A stretch of 64,000 nucleotides of DNA from SM1-50 sp964467345 (GTDB lineage: Archaea; Thermoplasmatota; E2; DHVEG-1): assembly GCA_964467345.1 (NCBI GenBank), contig CAYXPY010000004.1:1-64000 (forward strand). Direction: 5' to 3'. The first letter of the stretch is position 1; every line of letters begins with the position of its first letter. The position numbers and the translations under genes are program-made. This document shows, piece after piece, positions 16,290-24,102 of this stretch. The notes under the pieces are model-generated. The model worked only from the letters and a program-made list of their open reading frames with translations. It ran no database searches and was not told the origin of the DNA.

Positions 16290-17129
16290 ATGAAAAAAAT
16301 AATGATTATCGCGGTTGCGGCGATTTTATTTATCTCGCCGTTTGTAGCAGCTTCAACATATAACGATACAGAAAAAACACAATCCAAAAAAGCCATGAGA
16401 AGCAATGCTTCTGAGTTCACCCATACGGTTTTTATCGAAGAAGGGACAACAAGCTGGTGTCCCAGCTGCCCTAATGCTGCGGAGGCACTTTATTCATTAT
16501 ATAATGGCGGTGAATATCCTTTCTATTTTGTCGCGTTAGTAATCGATAAAAACCCTATTGCTCAAAACCGTTTTTGGGGACATTACCGGGGAACAGCCAT
16601 CCCTACCGTGTTTTTCGATGGGGGGTTTGATCAAAATGTAGGCTCAGGATCGACTCCACAACAAACCGAACTTCTTTACAAACCATTAATTGAGGCAGCG
16701 GGTGCGAGAACTGTAAATCCATTAGAACTGACCACAAATGTAACCGGCCAAGGAAATGCAAAATTAGATATCACAGTCACAGTGAAGAACACAGGATCTA
16801 AACCATACCTTGGATTTGTCAGGTCATATGTCACAGAAATAACATCACGATGGAAAAACAATGATAATGATCCCTACCATTTCGGTTTCCTTGACTATGC
16901 AATAAAAAAAGTCGTTTTCCTCACGCCACAGAAATCAAGGACATATACTATGACCTGGGATGGGGCAGCAAACCATGGGAACATAACGTTCCCTGATATA
17001 ATCGATGAAAATATCATGGTGATAACAACAGTCGCTCACTGGATTCCACATATAGTTCAAAAAGTTGAATACATTGGTACGCACCTTGCGTTCTACGTTG
17101 ACCAAACCGCCGCAGCAACAGTAGAATAA
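16290..17129 (+). CDS. Secreted thioredoxin-fold protein (CPSC)
   Basis: This 279-residue protein has a signal peptide (MKKIMIIAVAAILFISPF). A thioredoxin-like domain carries the redox motif CPSC (C57, C60) in TTSWCPSCPNAAEAL, followed by the cis-Pro loop IPTVFFDGG. The second half is a beta-sandwich-like domain with TVTVKNTGSKPYLGFVR, like that of Omp28/TlpA-type secreted oxidoreductases. It would act outside the membrane on protein thiols or disulfides. A thioredoxin-DsbD membrane protein 1.1 kb downstream is a plausible electron partner. GGGGG precedes the ATG by 6 bases and TATA-like elements lie at 16240-16266. Confidence 0.82.
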   Translation: MKKIMIIAVAAILFISPFVAASTYNDTEKTQSKKAMRSNASEFTHTVFIEEGTTSWCPSCPNAAEALYSLYNGGEYPFYFVALVIDKNPIAQNRFWGHYRGTAIPTVFFDGGFDQNVGSGSTPQQTELLYKPLIEAAGARTVNPLELTTNVTGQGNAKLDITVTVKNTGSKPYLGFVRSYVTEITSRWKNNDNDPYHFGFLDYAIKKVVFLTPQKSRTYTMTWDGAANHGNITFPDIIDENIMVITTVAHWIPHIVQKVEYIGTHLAFYVDQTAAATVE

Positions 17130-17186
17130 CATCAAACTAACTTCCATTCGATTCAGATGCTATCTTTCAAGAAAAACTTGTGCATA

Positions 17187-17196
17187 TATTTATAAA
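17187..17196 (+). promoter_or_regulatory. TATA box for the E1-like/MoaD-like/DsbD operon
   Basis: ATTTATAAAA lies about 51-60 bases before the ATG at 17247, giving a predicted start near 17218 and a leader of about 30 bases. A T8 run at 17203-17211 in the leader could instead terminate the upstream gene. Confidence 0.45.
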
Positions 17197-17246
17197 ACAC
17201 CTCCTTTTTTTCACATAATAAAAAGCAAACCTGTTTGGGTGACTGT

Positions 17247-17972
17247 ATGAATCCAGACCGCTATAGAAGACAGATGCTTGTAAAAGAGATAGGACAAAAA
17301 GGTCAAGAAACTCTCTTAAAAAAACATGCCGTTATTATAGGTGGTGGTGGCCTTGGTAGCAACAGTGCGAATTTGCTTGTTCGGATGGGTGTAGGTCGTA
17401 TTGATATCATCGATTTTGACGTCGTTGACATTACAAATTTGCATCGTACGTCGTTATTCTCAGAAAATGATATTGGGAAGTTTAAAGCAACAATCCTCCA
17501 ACAGAGACTTGAAGAGATTAACTCAAATGTTCATGTGAAAGGAATCAACCAGAAAGTATCCGCAAATAACATAGATTACTTAGTTCACGATGCTGACATT
17601 ATTATTGATGGAACTGATAGCATCCAGCTTCGGCTACTTATCAATCAAATATCACTCACTCATAACATCTCCTGGGTGTACGCAGGGGTCAATGAGACCA
17701 TTGGGATGGTCATGGGCATCCTTCCAAAAAAAACACCATGTTTTCAATGCATCACTCAGAATATACCAGATTCAAATGCGTTGGAAATACCAGTGCTTGG
17801 CAGTTTGCCAGTTATGATAGCGGCTATTCAATCTAACGAGGCAATAAAAATGCTTCTGGGGATACAACCGAAAGGATTGCTTATCTACGATGTTTGGAAC
17901 CAATCCTTTGAAACCATTAACATCGAAAGAAATCCCGACTGTCCCACTTGTTCAACGAAAACAATATATTGA
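17247..17972 (+). CDS. ThiF/MoeB/HesA-family E1-like adenylyltransferase
   Basis: This 241-residue enzyme would adenylate the C-terminal Gly of a ubiquitin-like partner. The nucleotide loop is VIIGGGGLGSNSANLL; the DFDVVDITNLHR segment holds the Asp, Asn and Arg that bind ATP and Mg, and DIGKFKA follows. CFQC (about 165-168) and CPTC near the C-terminus form the structural zinc site. The ATG at 17247 (MNPDRYRRQ) follows GGGTGA. The next gene, 13 bases downstream, encodes a MoaD/ThiS-like protein ending in GG, its likely substrate. The pathway (molybdopterin, thiamine, tRNA thiolation or SAMP-type conjugation) is not determined. Confidence 0.9.
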   Translation: MNPDRYRRQMLVKEIGQKGQETLLKKHAVIIGGGGLGSNSANLLVRMGVGRIDIIDFDVVDITNLHRTSLFSENDIGKFKATILQQRLEEINSNVHVKGINQKVSANNIDYLVHDADIIIDGTDSIQLRLLINQISLTHNISWVYAGVNETIGMVMGILPKKTPCFQCITQNIPDSNALEIPVLGSLPVMIAAIQSNEAIKMLLGIQPKGLLIYDVWNQSFETINIERNPDCPTCSTKTIY

Positions 17973-17985
17973 AAAAGGAAAAACT

Positions 17986-18234
17986 ATGAAAATCACCGTG
18001 AAATTAATTGGCCGTTATAAAGACATTACCGGGCAAGAAAGTATCGATTTTGATATCACAGATGATACAACCATTCGAGACATTATTAACATATTTGTGA
18101 CAAAATACCCTGCTGTTCAAAAAGATAAAGGTCGTATGATGGTTATTAAAAATAAATTGTTCACCTCGTATGACGCTACGGTTGGCAAAGAGGATGAGAT
18201 TGCTTTATCTCCCCCGGTGGTTTCTGGTGGTTAG
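17986..18234 (+). CDS. MoaD/ThiS-like ubiquitin-fold sulfur carrier
   Basis: This 82-residue beta-grasp protein begins MKITVKLIGRYKDITGQES and ends in SPPVVSGG. The double-Gly C-terminus is what E1-like enzymes adenylate, after which it carries sulfur as a thiocarboxylate or is conjugated to proteins. It lies immediately downstream of the E1-like gene and five bases before a thioredoxin-DsbD membrane protein, so the three form a tight operon. MoaD, ThiS and SAMP roles cannot be separated from sequence alone. Confidence 0.88.
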   Translation: MKITVKLIGRYKDITGQESIDFDITDDTTIRDIINIFVTKYPAVQKDKGRMMVIKNKLFTSYDATVGKEDEIALSPPVVSGG

Positions 18235-18239
18235 ATAGA

Positions 18240-19499
18240 ATGAGAAGAACATATGCAGTAGCCGAGTTATTACTTATTTTACTTCTTCTTAGCTCAGCTG
18301 TAGTTACCGCGGAAAAACAAGTTATTGTCGATTTTTACTATTCTGAAACATGTGGATCTTGCAGACCGGCTATTGAAGTCATAGACAACGTGACTGTTCA
18401 TTATGAAAAAAATTACTCTGGAAAAGTAATTATTAACAAAAAAGACGTTGGTGCAAATGCAACCAATCGTGAGGAAATGCGTACTAGGAAACTATCGTAT
18501 CCCTCCGTCATTATCAACAATGAAACAAGAATCCCTAAAGCGAATATCACGTTTATTGATGTGACGCAAAGAATCGATGAGTACATCGCAAATCTTAGGA
18601 TTACGAAGACATATGATGAAAATATCATACACATCCCATTAATCGGGACTGTGAATATAACCACTTTGTCTCTCCCATTATTAACCGTTGTCCTTGCAGG
18701 ACTAGATAGTTTTAACCCCTGTTCCTTTTTTATACTGATTTTTCTTTTAAATCTACTTGTCCATCTCCAGTCCAGAAGAAGAATGCTTCTTGTCGGTGGC
18801 ATTTTTATCTTTTTTTCGGGACTATTTTATTTTCTTTTCATGTTTGTCATGTTCAATACCTTATTGATTACTGCATCATTTGTAAATTACTTCTCCGCTG
18901 CAGTTGGACTGGTTGCCGTAGGCATAGGTCTGCTGAACATGAAGGATTTCTTCATATTGAAAAAAGGACCAAGCCTCAGTATCCCTCAAGAAAAACGATC
19001 ACTCATCTTTCAAAGAATACGAAAACTCATAAAATCACCCTCACTTGTAGCAATGCTTGGTGCGACAATCTTCTTGGCGATAAGTGTTAATTTTTATGAA
19101 CTGCTCTGCACCCTTGGTTTTCCCCTCATCTATACGACACGATTAACAAGTGTTGAAGTCCCAATAATAGAATATTATCTCTACATTTTAAGTTACAATA
19201 TCATCTATGTCATTCCATTAATCATCATTCTTCTAATCTTCAGCTTCACCCTGGGAAAAATGAAACTGACTGAGTGGCAAATACAGAGATTAAAATTGTT
19301 CTCCGGAATCCTTATCTTTTCTTTTGGGTTGTTATTCATCGTTGATTATATGTTACTTGAAAATATTCTTACCTCGATTAGTTTACTACTCCTGAGTTTA
19401 TTGCTGACATTATGCATATCGCCACTTTGGAAAAAAATTAGAAACAAGCAAGAAAACATACCCAAAAATAACTCTGAAATATCGAAAAATAAATATTAG
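18240..19499 (+). CDS. Thioredoxin-CcdA/DsbD-like membrane thiol reductase
   Basis: This 419-residue fusion has a signal segment (~1-24), then a thioredoxin-like domain with CGSC (C38, C41) in FYYSETCGSCRPAIE. Six or more transmembrane helices follow from about residue 140. The membrane part has the paired redox Cys expected of CcdA/DsbD: one in DSFNPCSFFILIFLL and one in NFYELLCTLGFPLIY. Such proteins carry electrons from cytoplasmic thioredoxin to the outside; here the external acceptor domain is fused at the N-terminus. The MoaD-like gene is 5 bases upstream. It may feed the secreted CPSC protein at 16290 (inference). Confidence 0.85.
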   Translation: MRRTYAVAELLLILLLLSSAVVTAEKQVIVDFYYSETCGSCRPAIEVIDNVTVHYEKNYSGKVIINKKDVGANATNREEMRTRKLSYPSVIINNETRIPKANITFIDVTQRIDEYIANLRITKTYDENIIHIPLIGTVNITTLSLPLLTVVLAGLDSFNPCSFFILIFLLNLLVHLQSRRRMLLVGGIFIFFSGLFYFLFMFVMFNTLLITASFVNYFSAAVGLVAVGIGLLNMKDFFILKKGPSLSIPQEKRSLIFQRIRKLIKSPSLVAMLGATIFLAISVNFYELLCTLGFPLIYTTRLTSVEVPIIEYYLYILSYNIIYVIPLIIILLIFSFTLGKMKLTEWQIQRLKLFSGILIFSFGLLFIVDYMLLENILTSISLLLLSLLLTLCISPLWKKIRNKQENIPKNNSEISKNKY

Positions 19500-19502
19500 A
19501 CG

Positions 19503-19979
19503 TTATTCTCCAGATAGGACCTTTTGAATTTCTTTATTTAACGATTTTTTAATAATCGGCAGTCGCTTCTTTAGTTGCGCAGACAAACCAATCCCAAAGG
19601 AGAGATCATATGGTTGAACACCAAACACATACAGTCTCCGGGGAAGTTCATTAAGCTGCTTTGAAAATGCAAGGACATTTATGAAATCTGATTCATGCGT
19701 TGATAACTGAATAGGTGTTTTTTTTTGTTGAATCTCTGCAAGGGTAAACAATCGATTTTCACCAGGTTTACCTTTGAAATCCACTGCGTCCACAAGGATA
19801 ACAACATCAAAATGGGAAAGAAGATGAAGCAGATTCATCCCCCCTGTGCCTGCATCAATCAAATCCGCATCTTTGTAGGATAAATTTTTCTGTTTCTGCA
19901 AAAAACCAAGTAATTCGATTCCTATGCCATCATCACGGCGGAGGGGATTACCCAACCCAATGATCCCAATACGGCTCAT
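19503..19979 (-). CDS. [NiFe]-hydrogenase maturation protease
   Basis: This 158-residue HycI/HyaD-family endopeptidase would remove the C-terminal peptide of the large subunit after nickel insertion. Diagnostic segments are GLGNPLRRDDGIGIELL (Asp/Glu nickel ligand), LIDAGTGGMNLL, VILVDAVDF and STHESDF (His ligand). It starts 12 bases after the large-subunit gene stop, last in the hydrogenase operon. Its substrate is most likely the large subunit next door, which still ends in a removable tail. Confidence 0.93.
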   Translation of the reverse strand: MSRIGIIGLGNPLRRDDGIGIELLGFLQKQKNLSYKDADLIDAGTGGMNLLHLLSHFDVVILVDAVDFKGKPGENRLFTLAEIQQKKTPIQLSTHESDFINVLAFSKQLNELPRRLYVFGVQPYDLSFGIGLSAQLKKRLPIIKKSLNKEIQKVLSGE

Positions 19980-19991
19980 ACGGAAGATAAA

Positions 19992-21293
19992 TCAGAGAAA
20001 GGTAACGTCAAGATAATGAGTTGAACAGGAGATACAAGGGTCGTACGCACGTACTAACATTTCTAGCATCAACTCAATTTCTTTTGGGTTTTTATCAAGG
20101 ATCTGTGGAACGAGTTTCTCCATATCTTTCTGAATGTTGGCATGGTTCTGGTTTGTTGGAATGATGCAGTTGGCTTTCGTACAATACCCTTTTGAGTTCA
20201 ATGTGTAATCATGGACAAGGATACCTCGTGGTACTTCAACGATCCCGACACCCCTCCCGGATTTCACCACTGGTTTTACTGGTTTTTCATATTTGAATTT
20301 CTGATCCATGAGAGAGTCGATGAGATACAGAGAATCCTGAATGTTGTGGGAAAACTCAACGAGCTGAGCAATCGTGTTCATATAGGGGTTGTACGAAGGT
20401 GCCCGCAAGCCGAACATATGAGCGATTTCCTGAGCAACAGGGTAGAGTTGATTGCTATTGAGATTGAACCGAGCCAATGCCCCAACCATGTACGACTCCC
20501 GTGCGTGTTTCGCATATTTTGCTGTTGATTGAGGGACGACATATTCTTGCATAACCTCCTTGTAGTTGCGATACGACGGATGACGCCCTGTGTCGGTTGA
20601 CCCAATGATCCCGTCGTAGAGTGCATATTCTGAATCCGAGGTAAGTCCGATATATTCAGTCTCCCTGGAAAACGACGGGAGTTTTTCTGAGACACCATGC
20701 AGGATGGATGCAAGTTGAGAGGTAAGGCCCTGAGCCTCGATGAGTCTTTTTTTCAATTCAACAAGTTCTTTCTCAGTTGGAATAGCTGAAAAACCACCAA
20801 CGACCAAGCGGATAGGATGAATCGTACGACCGCAAATAAGGTCGGACATCTCGTTTGCGAGACGATGTAATTTAACTATCGTTAGGACCGTATCGGTATG
20901 TTTTCCAACCAAGGGAAACACGCTGCCGACTCCAAACAAATCTGGTGCCACAAGATAGCCGATATGCAGGATATGGCTTTGCATATTCTCTGCGTTAATC
21001 GCAAGACGACGTAATTGTGCTGTCTGTTTTGTGATGCTTACTCCTAACGCATCTTCCGTGGCCTTTAAGGATGCCAGGGAATGGCCAATGGAGCAAATCC
21101 CACAAATCCTAGATGTAATCGGGCGCAGCTCATTGTAATGTTGTCCTCGCAACATAGCCTCGAAAAAACGAGGAGCTTCGACGACACTCCATTGGAGTTT
21201 GTCGATTTTGCCGTTTTTCACATCAAGGGTGATATTGCCATGACCCTCGACACGAGTGAGATGCTCGACATGAACTGAAAAATCTTTACTCAT
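19992..21293 (-). CDS. hyhL: [NiFe]-hydrogenase large (alpha) subunit, group 3b-like
   Basis: This is the 433-residue catalytic subunit. The proximal motif RICGICSIGH and the C-terminal DPCISCSTH supply the four Cys ligands of the NiFe site; the YLDVTFL after the His is the tail expected to be cleaved. The N-terminus VHVEHLTRVEGHGNITLDV is typical. I chose the ATG at 21293 (MSKDFSVHVEHL), overlapping the small-subunit stop by 8 bases; earlier in-frame starts add 65 residues with no homology. With the diaphorase-like partner this is a cytoplasmic NAD(P)-linked group 3b (sulfhydrogenase-type) enzyme. Confidence 0.94.
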   Translation of the reverse strand: MSKDFSVHVEHLTRVEGHGNITLDVKNGKIDKLQWSVVEAPRFFEAMLRGQHYNELRPITSRICGICSIGHSLASLKATEDALGVSITKQTAQLRRLAINAENMQSHILHIGYLVAPDLFGVGSVFPLVGKHTDTVLTIVKLHRLANEMSDLICGRTIHPIRLVVGGFSAIPTEKELVELKKRLIEAQGLTSQLASILHGVSEKLPSFSRETEYIGLTSDSEYALYDGIIGSTDTGRHPSYRNYKEVMQEYVVPQSTAKYAKHARESYMVGALARFNLNSNQLYPVAQEIAHMFGLRAPSYNPYMNTIAQLVEFSHNIQDSLYLIDSLMDQKFKYEKPVKPVVKSGRGVGIVEVPRGILVHDYTLNSKGYCTKANCIIPTNQNHANIQKDMEKLVPQILDKNPKEIELMLEMLVRAYDPCISCSTHYLDVTFL

Positions 21294-22050
21294 CGTAACT
21301 ACACTCCTTTCTTCCGTAATTATACATCGTACAACGCCGTCGAATATCCTCATAAGAAAGATTATAACGCTCAAGGACCTCTTTGACACATTCAGTCTCT
21401 GCTTTTTTAATAAGACCTCGACATCCTTCACAGGGACTGTTATGAGTCGGACAGATGGCCTTACACCCAGCCCTTGTGATTGGCCCAAGACAAAAATTAC
21501 CTAGTTCAAATTGACAGATGTTTTCGTTCTTCTTACATTCAACACACACAGGATAGCGAGGGATTTCAGGTTTTTTTCCAAGGGCTATCGCAGTGATGAC
21601 TGATTTAAACTCATCCCGGTCAATTGGACAGCCATGAATGTAATAGTCAACGGGCACGACCTCGTTGAGCGCCTTGGTTTGGAAGACATCAAACAGCTTG
21701 TTTCCCTTGAGGTTTGCATCACCATAGACTTCTTTCTTTACTTCCTCAGGCATCCATTGGTTCCGTATCTTGTTCACACCACCAATCGTCGCACATGCCC
21801 CAAGGGCGATGAGGATCTTTGCATGAGTCCGTATCTTCCGTAAACGCTCCTCATCTATTGGCCTCATGATTGAGCCTTCGACGATAGCTATGTCGTACTC
21901 ATCAGAATGTTCCTTCATCACCTCTCGGAATGAGACAACATCAACAAAGGAGATAAGGTCAAGGATCTCCTCTTCGAGGTTGGCGATCTGCAATTCGCAA
22001 CCCTCACAGTCAGCAAAATCAAAGACCGCGACCCGTGGTTTTGCCTTCAT
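21286..22050 (-). CDS. hyhS: [NiFe]-hydrogenase small (delta) subunit
   Basis: This 254-residue electron-transfer subunit has the proximal cluster motif DFADCEGCELQI near the N-terminus, then ALGACATIGGVNKIR and IHGCPIDRDEF. C-terminal Cys-rich segments (CVECKKNENICQFELGNFC, GCKAICPTHNSPCEGCRG) would hold the further Fe-S clusters. It corresponds to the delta subunit of Pyrococcus sulfhydrogenase. Its ATG overlaps the upstream beta-gamma gene stop by 4 bases. Confidence 0.94.
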   Translation of the reverse strand: MKAKPRVAVFDFADCEGCELQIANLEEEILDLISFVDVVSFREVMKEHSDEYDIAIVEGSIMRPIDEERLRKIRTHAKILIALGACATIGGVNKIRNQWMPEEVKKEVYGDANLKGNKLFDVFQTKALNEVVPVDYYIHGCPIDRDEFKSVITAIALGKKPEIPRYPVCVECKKNENICQFELGNFCLGPITRAGCKAICPTHNSPCEGCRGLIKKAETECVKEVLERYNLSYEDIRRRCTMYNYGRKECSYDE

Positions 22051-23990
22051 TCAAACGCCTCCGGTAAATCCTTCAGCTTCCCGTAATTGAAAACCGGACC
22101 TTCTTTACACACATAAACCCCGTTGATCTGGCAGTGTCCACATTTAGCCACTCCGCATTTCATTCGCCGTTCAAGAGACACATAAATGTTATCATCGGGT
22201 ATCCCGAGAGTCTGTAGACATTTTATGACGAATTTATACATCACGGGTGGTCCGATAACAACAGCGATGGTGTTCTTTGAGTCAAGTTTATCAGCCTGGA
22301 TTTTTGGAAACAAGGTTGTAATCAGACCTGTACAACCACCCCAGCATTCACTTGGATCGCATCGATCAACGGTGAGTTCGCATTGTACGTTTGATATCTT
22401 TTTCCATTTGTCAACATCATCCATAAAGGTGATTTCATTTGGGCGTTTAGCCCCATAAAGGATAATGATGTCCTTGAACTTCTCTCTATAACGAGAATCA
22501 AGAACATGGTTGATCAGCGAACGCATTGGAACCATGCCTGTTCCACCGGAGGTGAAAAGCAATGTTTTACCTTCGAATGATGCAACATCAAATCCGTTTC
22601 CCAAAGGTCCTCGAACCCCTACTTTATCTCCGGGTTTCATTAAGCATAATTTTTTTGTCACGTTGCCAACCTGACGAACCATAATCTCAAAGACCGGGGT
22701 ATCCCCTGGCGGAGAGGAGATGCCGAACGGTGCCTCGCCATATCCGAATACGGAGACTTCCACAAATTGCCCTGGTTTATGACCGAGCGGTTTTTTGTCG
22801 TCCATTTCGATTTCAAAAAAGCTGTCGGTTTCATTAAACCGGGTTATTTTCTGGATGGTCGCACTGCGTGGGACATGAATGATTCCTTTTTCTAAAACCT
22901 CCGTTTCTTCCCTTATAAAATATCTCCCAGTATCCTTACTTGATGAGAAATGAGCAAGTTCATTGATGAGGTTACAGGGATCTGCAATATCAGGTAAACA
23001 TGCGCTTCCACAACGCCCGCATCCTACACAGGCTACAAATCCATATCGCTCGGGAAGGTAGTTTCCTTTTCTAAAGAACCGATGTCGATACCGTTCTTTT
23101 ATGTCCTCTCTGAATACTTCACCACTGCCGACCTTTGTGAATTCCTTAAGCATGCATCCATCCCAGGTCCGCACCCGGGTGCCGTCCTTGAGGTTCAATG
23201 ATACGTTATCTTTGACATCGTAACAAAAACAGGTTGGACAGACCATGGTGCATGAGCTGCATTCCATGCAGACATCTGCATGTTCTTCCCATATCGCATG
23301 TTGATAATTTGCGACAAGAAGGGCGGACCAGTCTTTCTTATCGACCTTTACCTTCTGTTTATATTTCTTTAGTACTGTCTGACGGATTTTTTCAACCTTT
23401 CCTAGGTCCGCTGGTGAAGCATCCTTCACCGTTGCATATTTTTTCAGTAGTTTTGTTCCTTTTTCAGAGCCGACGGTTACGACATAGGACGTTCCAATGT
23501 CTGTGAGAAGCAAATCAAAACCTGTATCGGTGACGTTTGTTTTCATGCTCCCTGCAAAAGACCGCTCAGAAACATTTTGAATATCGGTTCCAATGATGAT
23601 GGTGTTTTCCCGACGTTTCTTATAGAAAGTGTCTTGTTGTTCGTCCAGGTAATGACGGTCTGTTTGTTCTAATGCGATGATATCATAGGGATGAACTCCG
23701 ATAATGATTCGCGGGGTATCATCAGAGGCGGCTTTTGCTTCAAAGGGTTTTTCTAATGAAAAATCCAATAACTGCTCATACTGTGGGAGGAAATATTTCT
23801 TCGGAGGAAGAATGGTGACATCGTAATGTAATTGTAATTGATCGGCAGAGGATAACGTATCAAAGACATAGCGTTTTCCTTTGGCAACAACCCCAACGAC
23901 ATCGTAGCTTCCGTCTTTTATTAAAGAGTTTACAAATGTTGAAAAATCTTTTTTAGATATGGTTTTTACAACTTGTTTCATCTCAGACAC
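22047..23990 (-). CDS. Hydrogenase beta-gamma fusion (Fe-S plus NAD(P)/FAD diaphorase)
   Basis: This 647-residue protein fuses two subunits that are separate in Pyrococcus. Residues 1-~360 match HyhB: CMECSSCTMVCPTCFCYDV (about 240-258) and CVGCGRCGSACLPD (about 318-331) are the 4Fe-4S sites. Residues ~375-647 match HyhG: a ferredoxin-reductase FAD domain (KPGQFVEVSVFGYGEAPFG), the NAD(P) site LFTSGGTGMVPMRSL, and the C-terminal [2Fe-2S] motif CGVAKCGHCQINGVYVC. It passes electrons between NAD(P)H and the hydrogenase core. The GTG at 23990 (MSEMKQ) is the likely start; the ATG at residue 4 is the alternative. Confidence 0.9.
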   Translation of the reverse strand: MSEMKQVVKTISKKDFSTFVNSLIKDGSYDVVGVVAKGKRYVFDTLSSADQLQLHYDVTILPPKKYFLPQYEQLLDFSLEKPFEAKAASDDTPRIIIGVHPYDIIALEQTDRHYLDEQQDTFYKKRRENTIIIGTDIQNVSERSFAGSMKTNVTDTGFDLLLTDIGTSYVVTVGSEKGTKLLKKYATVKDASPADLGKVEKIRQTVLKKYKQKVKVDKKDWSALLVANYQHAIWEEHADVCMECSSCTMVCPTCFCYDVKDNVSLNLKDGTRVRTWDGCMLKEFTKVGSGEVFREDIKERYRHRFFRKGNYLPERYGFVACVGCGRCGSACLPDIADPCNLINELAHFSSSKDTGRYFIREETEVLEKGIIHVPRSATIQKITRFNETDSFFEIEMDDKKPLGHKPGQFVEVSVFGYGEAPFGISSPPGDTPVFEIMVRQVGNVTKKLCLMKPGDKVGVRGPLGNGFDVASFEGKTLLFTSGGTGMVPMRSLINHVLDSRYREKFKDIIILYGAKRPNEITFMDDVDKWKKISNVQCELTVDRCDPSECWGGCTGLITTLFPKIQADKLDSKNTIAVVIGPPVMYKFVIKCLQTLGIPDDNIYVSLERRMKCGVAKCGHCQINGVYVCKEGPVFNYGKLKDLPEAFE

Positions 23991-24015
23991 CTTTTTTCGT
24001 CTAAGGAGATAACTT

Positions 24016-24028
24016 TCTGATAATCAGA
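24016..24028. promoter_or_regulatory. Palindrome in the hydrogenase operon leader
   Basis: TCTGATAATCAGA is a perfect 13-base odd palindrome located 26-38 bases before the hydrogenase start and just downstream of a TATA-like CTTAAATTGG (minus strand, about 24055-24064). It may be a repressor site; chance cannot be excluded at this length. Confidence 0.35.
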
Positions 24029-24102
24029 TGACCCCGTGGAGGGTGAATGGATATTCCAATTTAAGTTTTTTGATTTCCTAAAATAACTCCTTTTAAGGTT
24101 GG

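Noticed and set aside
19992..21488. Longer hydrogenase large subunit starting at 21488.
   Set aside because: The extra 65 residues lie inside the small-subunit gene and do not resemble hydrogenase; ATG 21293 matches the family start.
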